DNA of 64,000 bases from Aureibaculum sp. 2308TA14-22. GTDB lineage: Bacteria > Bacteroidota > Bacteroidia > Flavobacteriales > Flavobacteriaceae. Positions within the stretch are counted from its first letter, which is position 1. Each line of letters starts with the position of its first letter. This document shows, in pieces, positions 50,763-58,483 of this stretch. The notes beneath the pieces were generated by a model. That model did no database searches. It had not been told where the DNA came from and saw nothing but the letters and a program-made list of their open reading frames with translations. The stretch covers positions 2,072,501 to 2,136,500 of the forward strand of contig NZ_JBEWXT010000001.1 in NCBI RefSeq assembly GCF_040538665.1, given 5' to 3'. The position numbers were made by a program, and so were the translations under genes.

Positions 50763-50823
50763 GTTTAGCGTATTTTCAATAAATAACGTAAACAAAAGTG
50801 GAATTATTACATTAACAACAGCA

Positions 50824-51345
50824 TTAAAACAAATATCTATCTTCAATAATTTTTAAATGATGCAACAAATGACCAGAAATAATATACCCTAAAGCATTGA
50901 CTGATATTGTCTTACCACTAGCATTTCCAGTTTTGACCAAATCAGATTCGTCAAAGCTTTTATAAAGCAAAATTGTAGAAGCCCTAACAGATTTTAGTTC
51001 ATTTAGTAAATCCGTAAAAGGTCTTTTATTGGCACGCGAATGTGCAACATAATCATTCTCATTAAAGCTAGGCAACGTAGTTATATCGTTTCTTGCAAAG
51101 GTCAAAGCCCTGTAGCAAAATACACGCTCCGCATCGATTATGTGCTGAATCAACTCTTTGATTGTCCATTTGCCCTCGGCGTAACGGTATAATTGTTTTT
51201 CTTCTAATACATTCGAGAATAAAATAAGAGCTTGCTCTAAACTGTTTTCCAAATGTGTTATAATGGACTTAAGATCAGAACCTAATATTTCTATATAAGG
51301 CTTAAAATAAGGTGGAAATTCGTTTTCGGTCAAATAGGTTTGCAT
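50824..51345 (-). CDS. DinB-family protein
   Basis: 173 residues forming the DinB/YfiT four-helix bundle. The metal-binding His set is suggested by IQHIIDAERVFCYRALTFARND and, near the C-terminus, GYIISGHLLHHLKIIEDRY. The family includes bacillithiol and mycothiol transferases and uncharacterised stress proteins. The SH partner here cannot be told. It is divergent from hutI with a 33-base gap between start codons. Confidence 0.88.
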   Translation of the reverse strand: MQTYLTENEFPPYFKPYIEILGSDLKSIITHLENSLEQALILFSNVLEEKQLYRYAEGKWTIKELIQHIIDAERVFCYRALTFARNDITTLPSFNENDYVAHSRANKRPFTDLLNELKSVRASTILLYKSFDESDLVKTGNASGKTISVNALGYIISGHLLHHLKIIEDRYLF

Positions 51346-51378
51346 TTTTCAATTATCTTTACGGTAAATATACCAATT

Positions 51379-52614
51379 ATGCCCACATTGATTACCAATA
51401 TTAAAGAATTGCTTCAAATCAGGGACAGTTCTGTACTAAAGGTTTCAGGTAAAGAAATGAAATCTTTGCCAACCCTAAAAAATGCTTTTTTGATTATTGA
51501 AGACGACGTAATCAAAGATTTTGGAAAGATGGAAGATCTTAACGGTGTTGTGGTAAATGAAATAATAGATGCTAAAGATAAAATGGTGTTGCCCGCTTGG
51601 TGCGATAGCCATACACATATTGTTTATGCTGGGAATAGAGAAGGAGAGTTTGTAGATCGCATTAATGGATTGAGCTATCAAGAAATAGCGGCAAAAGGAG
51701 GTGGTATACTAAATTCCGCCAAAAAACTGCAAGAAACAAGTGAGAAAGAATTGTATAAACAATCTGCCATACGATTAGAAGAAATTATGGCATTGGGTAC
51801 TGGTGCTATTGAAATAAAATCAGGTTATGGGCTGACCATTGAAGCCGAAATTAAAATGCTACGGGTTATTAAAAAACTGGCAGAAAATTATCCTATAACC
51901 ATAAAAGCGACTTTTTTAGGGGCTCATGCTTTTCCCGAAGAATATAAAAACGACAAAGACGGTTATATCAATTTGATAATCGATAAAATGCTACCTCTAA
52001 TAGCCGAAGAAAACTTAGCAGCCTTTGTAGATGTATTTTGCGAAAAAGGGTATTTCTCAGTTGCCCAAACAGAAAAAATCTTAAATGCAGCTAAAACCTA
52101 TGGATTGACTCCTAAAATACATGTGAATCAGTTTAACAGCATTGGCGGTGTTCAGTTAGGTGTAAAATACAATGCATTGTCAGTAGATCATCTTGAAGTG
52201 ATGAACACTAAAGATATTGAGGCATTAAAAAATACCAATACGATGCCAGTGGCACTTCCTTCCTGCTCTTTCTTTTTAGGTATTCCCTATTCTCCAGTAA
52301 GGGAAATAATAGATTCTGGATTACCTTTGGCCTTGGCCACCGATTACAATCCAGGTTCAACACCAAGCGGCAACATGAATTTTGTAGTCAGTTCAGCCTG
52401 TATTAAAATGAAAATGACACCCGAGGAAGCTATAAATGCAGCTACAATTAATGCAGCTTATGCTATGAATTTATCTAAAACCCACGGTAGCGTTGCTATA
52501 GGGAAAAAAGCCAATTTGATTATTACTAAAGAAATACCCTCTTATGGTTTTTTACCTTATGCCTTTGGAAGCAATTTGATTGACACAGTAATTATTGATG
52601 GTAAAAAAGTATGA
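51379..52614 (+). CDS. hutI: Imidazolonepropionase
   Basis: 411 residues from the ATG at 51379 (MPTLITNIKELLQIRD). An upstream frame start at 51340 would overlap the divergent gene. The metal site is H78/H80 in DSHTHIVYAGNREGEF. FLGAHAFPEEYK carries another metal His and HVNQFNSIGGVQLG is near the active site. ALATDYNPGSTPSGNMNFV is the signature end of the barrel. It hydrolyses 4-imidazolone-5-propanoate to N-formimino-glutamate in histidine degradation. The other hut genes are not in the window, so hutI is unlinked here. Confidence 0.96.
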   Translation: MPTLITNIKELLQIRDSSVLKVSGKEMKSLPTLKNAFLIIEDDVIKDFGKMEDLNGVVVNEIIDAKDKMVLPAWCDSHTHIVYAGNREGEFVDRINGLSYQEIAAKGGGILNSAKKLQETSEKELYKQSAIRLEEIMALGTGAIEIKSGYGLTIEAEIKMLRVIKKLAENYPITIKATFLGAHAFPEEYKNDKDGYINLIIDKMLPLIAEENLAAFVDVFCEKGYFSVAQTEKILNAAKTYGLTPKIHVNQFNSIGGVQLGVKYNALSVDHLEVMNTKDIEALKNTNTMPVALPSCSFFLGIPYSPVREIIDSGLPLALATDYNPGSTPSGNMNFVVSSACIKMKMTPEEAINAATINAAYAMNLSKTHGSVAIGKKANLIITKEIPSYGFLPYAFGSNLIDTVIIDGKKV

Positions 52615-52708
52615 CTAATTGGTGATAAAACTAATAGATTTTATCAAAAAATAGTATTAATTTCGTTCGTAGAAAAAATAATTGTATTATCAAATATTTG
52701 TATATCAT

Positions 52709-53845
52709 TTGAAAATAAAAATACACTTTTTGCTTCTATTACTATTTCCGGTGTTCTTATCCGCTCAAAGCAACAACTCTGCTTCAAAACTATCTTTTAC
52801 TGGTGATTTTAGATTTAGAATTGAACAGGATTGGGAATCTCGTAAATCTAATGGTTCTTACCGTGAAGATAGAACCCGTATGCGATATAGAGCACGTTTT
52901 GGTGTCTTATATCGTTATAGTAATTGGTTATCATCTGGAATAAGAATTAGAACTGGAGACCCAAAAAAACAGCAAGACCCCCAACTAACCCTTGGTGATG
53001 GTTTTAAAGAATTTGGTACTTTACCCATTGCTTTTGAGAAAATTTATGCCAATTTCAACTATAAATGGTTTTCTACTTGGATTGGAAAAAATACGTTTCC
53101 TTTTGAAAAACAGAATGAGTTATTTTGGAGTGATAATGTCTTTCCAGAAGGCATTTCCCTATCTGGAAAATTTAATTTTAAAAGCGACTTATTAAACTCT
53201 TTACAAATAAATACTGGTCACTTTATTTTAGCAACTCAAGGAAAATCTCTTAGTGCCGATAGCTATTTTCAGGGAATTCAGCTAGTTTCAACTCACTTAG
53301 GAAATAGAATCAAATTATTTCCTTCTTTTTATAATTTTAATAAAATACCAAATATCCCTGATGGTAACGAGACCTTTTTCATAGATTATGCTATTGCTCA
53401 TATTGGAACGAAAATTGAGTTGTTAAGACAACCTAAAATTACTGCATGTTTTGATTACTATTATAATGTTAAAAACTATAGTAATAATGATTCCATTCCG
53501 CAGCAATTAAAAAATGAAAAGCAAGGATTAGTATCAAATGTTAGTATAGGAAATTTAGCTAAAAAAGGGGATTGGAAATTACAATTAACTCATAATTATC
53601 TAGAAAAATTTGCTGCCGTTGATTTTCTTGCTCAGAATGACTGGGCCAGATGGGATTATTCTTCGCAAGGATCTCCCGACGGTAGGTTAACTAACTTTAA
53701 AGGTTTTGAAATAGCAGGTGGTTACGCTTTTGAAAAAAATATAAACCTCAAAATTAGGTATTTTATCGTTAATCAAATTTTACCTTTAGGTATAAAAAAA
53801 GAAACTGGTAACCGAATCAGGTTAGATTTTAATATAAGCTTTTAG
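52709..53845 (+). CDS. Outer membrane porin-like protein
   Basis: 378 residues from a TTG start at 52709 (MKIKIHFLLLLLFPVFLSAQ signal). A TTG at 52682 would put nine extra residues in front of the signal peptide. The barrel begins KLSFTGDFRFRIEQDWESR, with periodic strands and aromatic turns (YRYSNWLSSGIRIRTGD, FAVNFNYKWFSTWIGKN-type). It ends GNRIRLDFNISF with a C-terminal Phe. The layout matches the putative-porin/OprP-like families of Bacteroidota. Specificity unknown. Confidence 0.78.
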   Translation: MKIKIHFLLLLLFPVFLSAQSNNSASKLSFTGDFRFRIEQDWESRKSNGSYREDRTRMRYRARFGVLYRYSNWLSSGIRIRTGDPKKQQDPQLTLGDGFKEFGTLPIAFEKIYANFNYKWFSTWIGKNTFPFEKQNELFWSDNVFPEGISLSGKFNFKSDLLNSLQINTGHFILATQGKSLSADSYFQGIQLVSTHLGNRIKLFPSFYNFNKIPNIPDGNETFFIDYAIAHIGTKIELLRQPKITACFDYYYNVKNYSNNDSIPQQLKNEKQGLVSNVSIGNLAKKGDWKLQLTHNYLEKFAAVDFLAQNDWARWDYSSQGSPDGRLTNFKGFEIAGGYAFEKNINLKIRYFIVNQILPLGIKKETGNRIRLDFNISF

Positions 53846-53939
53846 ATATCCAAAGATTATATATGGTTTTAATAATGAAAGAATTCCGAAAGCTTTCATA
53901 ACAACAAAAATTATTTCAAATTACAAAGCAATTGTCTAA

Positions 53940-55010
53940 ATGATTAGAAAAATATTCTACCTTTCCTTTTTTCTTTTTATAACTAGTTATGTTTTTGCTC
54001 AAACACCTCAAAAAACAGTTATTGCTGTTAATGGTGATGGTGTATATTCTATACTTCGTAAAAATGGTTTTGAACCAACTAAATACTTTAAAGAATTTAT
54101 TAAACTAAATAAGAAAAACCTAAAATCGAATAACGGTTTACTTATTGGTAAAACGTATATACTTCCTTTTAAGGAGAAAGACAATACAACCAAGTTAGAA
54201 CTACCTGAAATAAAGGACAACACACCTCTTGAAACTATAAAAAAACCTACTGATTCCGTTAAACCGCTCGAAAAATTTTACGACCCTATTTTTGGTAAAG
54301 ACCATAATCCTATTGTTATAAAAGATAGAAAACTAAAGGGTGCGGTTTATTATCTTATTTCAGGACATGGCGGGCCTGACCCTGGTGCTACGGAAACATA
54401 TAACGGTAACCTAATTGCTGAAGACGAATATGCTTATGACGTTACTTTACGTTTAGCTCGATTACTAATTACTAACGGAGCAACGGTTTACCTAATTATA
54501 AAAGATAAAAATGATGGAATTCGGAACGATAGGATATTAGAAGTGGATAATGATGAATTCTGTTATCCCAACGATGCCATTCCTCTAAGTCAAAAATTAA
54601 GATTACGACAACGTACAAAAGCGGTAAATAATTTATATTTAAAACATAAAGGAGTGTATCAAAGATTAATTGTAACACATGTTGATAGCCGAAACAAAGG
54701 TAAAAATATTGATGTATTTTTCTATCATGACAGTAAAAGCAAAAGCGGAAAACGGCTAGCCGAAAACATACTTAATTCCTTTAAAGAAAAATACTCTGAA
54801 CATCAACCAAATAGAGTATATGCGGGTTCAATTAGCTCAAGAGGTTTATATTTAATAAAAAGTACCTATCCGCCAATGGTATATATTGAACTGGGTAATA
54901 TAAAAAACAAAAAAGACCAAAAACGAATTCTTCAATATAAAAATAGAGAGGCACTAGCGGAATGGATTCATAATGGGCTATTGGTTGATTTTGATGAGCG
55001 GAAAAAATAA
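53940..55010 (+). CDS. Amidase_3 N-acetylmuramoyl-L-alanine amidase with LysM-like N-terminal domain
   Basis: 356 residues. A signal peptide (MIRKIFYLSFFLFITSYVFAQ) is followed by a LysM-like segment at about 25-80 (YSILRKNGFEPTKYFKEFIKLNKKN...LLIGKTYILP) and a variable linker. The catalytic domain runs from about 130: ISGHGGPDPGAT (zinc His), EDEYAYDVTLRLARLL (Glu ligand), VTHVDSRNKG (second His) and YIELGNIKNKKD (catalytic Glu). Zinc-dependent cleavage of peptidoglycan side stems is predicted, in the periplasm. It differs from the Amidase_2 enzyme at 2015 and lacks a T9SS tail. Confidence 0.92.
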   Translation: MIRKIFYLSFFLFITSYVFAQTPQKTVIAVNGDGVYSILRKNGFEPTKYFKEFIKLNKKNLKSNNGLLIGKTYILPFKEKDNTTKLELPEIKDNTPLETIKKPTDSVKPLEKFYDPIFGKDHNPIVIKDRKLKGAVYYLISGHGGPDPGATETYNGNLIAEDEYAYDVTLRLARLLITNGATVYLIIKDKNDGIRNDRILEVDNDEFCYPNDAIPLSQKLRLRQRTKAVNNLYLKHKGVYQRLIVTHVDSRNKGKNIDVFFYHDSKSKSGKRLAENILNSFKEKYSEHQPNRVYAGSISSRGLYLIKSTYPPMVYIELGNIKNKKDQKRILQYKNREALAEWIHNGLLVDFDERKK

Positions 55011-55058
55011 ATTTCTTTCCGGATTACTTAAAGATTTATTTAAATGAAAAGTAAGTCT

Positions 55059-56156
55059 TTATTTTTCAACAATTTCCAATTCAAAAATTAAATCAGTATC
55101 TGGTGGTATAGGGCCTTTGCCTTGAGTACCATATCCTAAATGAGAAGGTATAAACAACATCACTTTATCACCTATATCCATTTTTCGCAGCCCTTCTTTA
55201 AAACCAGGTATTAATTCTGCATCGGGGCTATAATCCATCTCTTTGGGGTTGTACCCGCCTCTAGCTTCAAATCTTGGGTCGTATTTTAGAAAAAGTTCAG
55301 CAATTTCTTTTTTATTGGTAGTAAATAATTCACCAGTAGTAAAATAACCTGAATAAAAAACATTTACTACAGATCCGGTTTTTGGTTTATTATTCTCTCT
55401 GTCATTGATATAATAAATTTTTAATCCAGAATCTAAACTATCTGCTTTGGCTTCATAAGTTTCTTTTAGCTGCAGAAATTCTGCCTTGGCTTTTTTTGCC
55501 ATTTTATCCTTAATTTCTGCTTCTTTCTCTAGTTCTTTAAAGTAATTGCCAAAAATACGTGGAGCATTAAATTTTTTAGACGCATCCCCAATTCTAATAA
55601 TTTCAATTCTGTTCATTCTATCTCCTTTCTTTATCGAGTCAACAACATGTTGTCCTATTATAGTATTACCAAAAACAGAATGCACTCCGTCTAAGTTAGG
55701 TGTAGGGCGTTGTGTAATAAAAAACTGACTTCCGTTAGTATCAAATCCACCATTAGCCATTGATACAACTCCTTTTTTACTATGCGTCAATATTAAATCA
55801 TCGTTTTCATTTACAGGAAATTCATCTTCAAATTGATAGCCAGGTCCACCTGCTCCTGTACCTTGAGGATCACCTCCTTGAATTATATAATTAGGAACAA
55901 CGCGGTGAAATAGTAACCCATTATAAAAAGGTTTTTGCTTAAATCGTTTCGCAACGTAAGGATTAGTGCCTTCGGCCAACGAAACAAAATTAGCAACTGT
56001 TATTGGGGCATTTTTATACTCTAATTGCACCAAAATAGTTCCTTTGTCGGTATTTATCTCGGCATACAAGCCATCCTTTAATTCAGGATATTTATTTTGT
56101 TTACAACTTACAATTAAAAGGGAAGTAACAATAAACAGTACTTTAAAAACCTTCAT
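55059..56156 (-). CDS. Lipoprotein with fused cyclophilin and FKBP peptidyl-prolyl isomerase domains
   Basis: 365 residues. A lipoprotein signal (LLIVSC) is followed by a cyclophilin domain at about 28-195 (FHRVVPNYIIQGGDPQGTG and MANGGFDTNGSQFFIT). After a helical linker (KELEKEAEIKDKMAKKAKAEFLQLKETYEAK) comes an FKBP domain at about 255-365 (VVNVFYSGYFTTGELF, ELIPGFKEGLRKMDIGDKVMLFIPSHLGYG). Two isomerase folds in one periplasmic chaperone are uncommon outside Bacteroidota. It lies directly upstream-coupled with gldI on the same strand (6-base gap), so the two probably share a role in folding of envelope or gliding proteins. Confidence 0.93.
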   Translation of the reverse strand: MKVFKVLFIVTSLLIVSCKQNKYPELKDGLYAEINTDKGTILVQLEYKNAPITVANFVSLAEGTNPYVAKRFKQKPFYNGLLFHRVVPNYIIQGGDPQGTGAGGPGYQFEDEFPVNENDDLILTHSKKGVVSMANGGFDTNGSQFFITQRPTPNLDGVHSVFGNTIIGQHVVDSIKKGDRMNRIEIIRIGDASKKFNAPRIFGNYFKELEKEAEIKDKMAKKAKAEFLQLKETYEAKADSLDSGLKIYYINDRENNKPKTGSVVNVFYSGYFTTGELFTTNKKEIAELFLKYDPRFEARGGYNPKEMDYSPDAELIPGFKEGLRKMDIGDKVMLFIPSHLGYGTQGKGPIPPDTDLIFELEIVEK

Positions 56157-56162
56157 TATGTC

Positions 56163-56723
56163 TTATTCGTTAGCAGGACTTATTTTATGTAAGGTAACCG
56201 TACAAATTAACGGTTCGTTAGATTTAATTTTTTGATAACCTGAGTATCCATATGCCTTGTGAGATGGAAATAAAAAAGTAACCGTTTCACCTTCTTTTAT
56301 TAATTTTAGTCCATCTTGTAATCCAGTTATAAGCTCTTGTTTATCTACTAGATAATTTTTTTCTCCTAACTCTTCTTTTGTATAAATAACCTCATTATTT
56401 ATATCTTTAATTTCATAAGTAAAAATTACTTCATCTCCAGTTTTTGGCAATTCTGACACTTCAGAATTTTTAGTATTGTAATAGTACCAAAATCCACTTT
56501 CTGAAGAAATATAATTTTTTGAAGTATCTGATTCCATTAAAGCTTTAAGAGCTTTCTCTTCAACTTTATTGATAATTTTGTTACGTTCTATAGATTCTTG
56601 TAAAAAAGAAGAAGTTTTTTGAACTACTGGTTTTCTAGGTTGTGGAGTTGTACAGGATATTAACAAAACAACTAAACTAATTCCAGACAAAAAGGAAAAA
56701 TTATTTTTTATTTTAGTAAACAT
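56163..56723 (-). CDS. gldI: Gliding motility-associated FKBP-type peptidyl-prolyl isomerase GldI
   Basis: 186 residues. Lipoprotein signal ending LLISC, a helical region (SSFLQESIERNKIINKVEEKALKALMESD), then an FKBP domain (SGFWYYYNTKN, TGDEVIFTYEIKDINNEVIYT, TGLQDGLKLIKEGETVTFLFPSHKAYGYSGY). This order matches the GldI family, which is linked to T9SS-dependent gliding and needed for gliding in Flavobacterium johnsoniae. It overlaps the nrnA-like gene by 11 bases and precedes the cyclophilin-FKBP gene. The other gld genes are not in the window. Confidence 0.9.
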   Translation of the reverse strand: MFTKIKNNFSFLSGISLVVLLISCTTPQPRKPVVQKTSSFLQESIERNKIINKVEEKALKALMESDTSKNYISSESGFWYYYNTKNSEVSELPKTGDEVIFTYEIKDINNEVIYTKEELGEKNYLVDKQELITGLQDGLKLIKEGETVTFLFPSHKAYGYSGYQKIKSNEPLICTVTLHKISPANE

Positions 56724-57744
56724 AAGAATTTTCTAATTCGTTTTTATAAGTTGGTAAAATCTCTAAAAATTGTTTTACGGTATTTTGCAAAGTAACTTCA
56801 CTCCTACCACCAGCTGCATTTAAATGACCTCCACCGTTAAAGTGGTTACGAGCAAAATCATTAACTGAAAAGTCTCCTTTAGATCGTAATGACATCTTAA
56901 TAATACCTTGCTTTTGATCTTCAATAAATATAACTGCAAAAACTACACCTTCAACAGACAAACCATAATTTACAAAACCTTCGGTATCTCCTTTTTTAAA
57001 GTTATAGCTGTTTAACTCTTTTTGAGAAATGGTAATATAAGCCGTTCTATATTTATGCAATACTTTTAAATTATTCAGTGCCGTACCTAATAGTTGCAAA
57101 CGATTAAAAGAGTTTGTATCATATAAGCGATTATGTATTCTGGTATGATCTATACCAACATCCATTAATTTGGCTACAATAAGGTGCGTGACACTCGAAG
57201 TTGCTGCATATTTAAAAGAACCCGTATCTGTAACAATACCTGTGTAAATGCATGATGCAATATCATTATCAATACTTTCCAAAGCTTCTAATTTATCTAA
57301 AAAATGGTAAATCATTTCGCAAGTAGATGCTATAGAGGGGTCAGAATAAGTGAATTTTGCGTAATCATCTGGTTGTTCATGGTGATCGATCATTATGAAT
57401 ATTGGATTAATATTTTCCAATATGTTTTGCATCTGACTCCCCACTCTATGTAACGCATTAAAGTCTAAAGTAAATACAATCTCAGCATCTTGTAATATCG
57501 TTGAAGCCTCATCTACATTCTCATCAAAAACAATAATTTTATCTTGATTTGGTAACCATTTTAAAAAATCGGGACAATCATTTGGAGAAACAATCGAGAC
57601 TTTATGATTCATTTTTGCTAAATAATGGTATAATGCCAAACTAGAACCATAAGCATCTCCGTCAGGATTTCTATGTGAAACGATAACTATTTTTTTTGGT
57701 TCTGCTAATAGCCGCTTTACCGCTTGTATATCTTTAATTTCCAT
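56713..57744 (-). CDS. DHH-family phosphoesterase (NrnA-like oligoribonuclease/pAp phosphatase)
   Basis: 343 residues. DHH domain: H24, D28 and D30 in SHRNPDGDAYGSS, LDFNALHRVG and the signature MIDHHEQPDDYA. The DHHA1 domain at the C-terminus has FARNHFNGGGHLNAAGGRS. It is predicted to degrade short RNA oligomers and hydrolyse pAp to AMP in the cytoplasm. It is the first gene of the nrnA-gldI-PPIase operon, overlapping gldI by 11 bases, so translation of the three is coupled. Confidence 0.93.
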   Translation of the reverse strand: MEIKDIQAVKRLLAEPKKIVIVSHRNPDGDAYGSSLALYHYLAKMNHKVSIVSPNDCPDFLKWLPNQDKIIVFDENVDEASTILQDAEIVFTLDFNALHRVGSQMQNILENINPIFIMIDHHEQPDDYAKFTYSDPSIASTCEMIYHFLDKLEALESIDNDIASCIYTGIVTDTGSFKYAATSSVTHLIVAKLMDVGIDHTRIHNRLYDTNSFNRLQLLGTALNNLKVLHKYRTAYITISQKELNSYNFKKGDTEGFVNYGLSVEGVVFAVIFIEDQKQGIIKMSLRSKGDFSVNDFARNHFNGGGHLNAAGGRSEVTLQNTVKQFLEILPTYKNELENSYVY

Positions 57745-57858
57745 TGTATGCGAATATACGATAATTTGGTATTTGGTTTAATCTAAATTTTAGATTTTAT
57801 GATATTAACAAGTAAAAACAAAAAGTAAAAATGAGTTCGTTATTTTTAATAAAACTAC

Positions 57859-57866
57859 TACTTTTG
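57859..57866 (+). promoter_or_regulatory. Putative ndk -7 box
   Basis: TACTTTTG matches TAnnTTTG, 25 bases before the ndk ATG. The gap to the divergent nrnA-like gene is about 147 bases and contains both promoters. Confidence 0.45.
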
Positions 57867-57891
57867 CACTTCATTAAAAGAAAATTTAAAA

Positions 57892-58311
57892 ATGACTACA
57901 AACAGAACATTTACAATGCTTAAACCTGATTCCGTTGAAAAAGGTAATATTGGAGCAATTTTAGAAAAAATAAATGCTGCCGGTTTTAGAATAGTGGCTA
58001 TGAAGTTAACACAAATGACTGAGAGCGATGCTAAAGCATTTTATGCAGTTCATAAAGAAAGACCTTTTTACGGTGATTTAGTTGAGTATATGACACGTGG
58101 TCCTATAGTTGCTGCTATTTTAGAAAAAACGAATGCAGTTGAAGATTTTAGAGCATTAATTGGAGCTACTAACCCTGAAGAAGCTGCTGAAGGTACTATA
58201 AGAAAATTATTTGCTACCTCTATTAGCGAAAATGCTGTACATGGTAGTGATAGTGACGAAAATGCTGCTATTGAAGGTGCTTTTCATTTTTCAGGAAGAG
58301 AAATGTATTAA
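57892..58311 (+). CDS. ndk: Nucleoside-diphosphate kinase
   Basis: 139 residues, standard length. Conserved [11 protein letters not shown] (11-21), [14 protein letters not shown] (54-67) and the phospho-accepting H117 in [12 protein letters not shown]. It equilibrates nucleoside triphosphate pools. Followed by a dispersed hairpin repeat, then a bidirectional terminator before the convergent surface-protein gene. Confidence 0.98.
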   Translation: MTTNRTFTMLKPDSVEKGNIGAILEKINAAGFRIVAMKLTQMTESDAKAFYAVHKERPFYGDLVEYMTRGPIVAAILEKTNAVEDFRALIGATNPEEAAEGTIRKLFATSISENAVHGSDSDENAAIEGAFHFSGREMY

Positions 58312-58312
58312 A

Positions 58313-58370
58313 TCCCTCCGCCTCCCGATAGCTATCGGGACGGCACTTCCCCTTAAAAAAGGGAGGAATT
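58313..58370. repeat. Dispersed hairpin repeat after ndk
   Basis: Contains the perfect 18-base palindrome TCCCGATAGCTATCGGGA (58323-58340). Outer arms TCCCTCC (58313-58319) and GGGAGG (58361-58366) enclose it. The palindrome core differs by one base from copy 3 at 8878-8895 in the kynurenine cluster, showing the element is dispersed 50 kb apart. Confidence 0.75.
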
Positions 58371-58427
58371 ATAGATGAACACATTTAATATAGTAGAGCT
58401 AAACTTATCTTAAGTTTACTGAAATAA

Positions 58428-58456
58428 AAAAATGCCTCGAATTTCGAGGCATTTTT
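58428..58456. terminator. Bidirectional terminator between ndk and the surface-protein gene
   Basis: AAAAATGCCTCGA and TCGAGGCATTTTT form a 13-base stem with a 3-base loop and A/T tracts on both sides, so it terminates in both directions. Confidence 0.85.
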
Positions 58457-58483
58457 ATTTTCCACTTATTGCATTAAATACTA

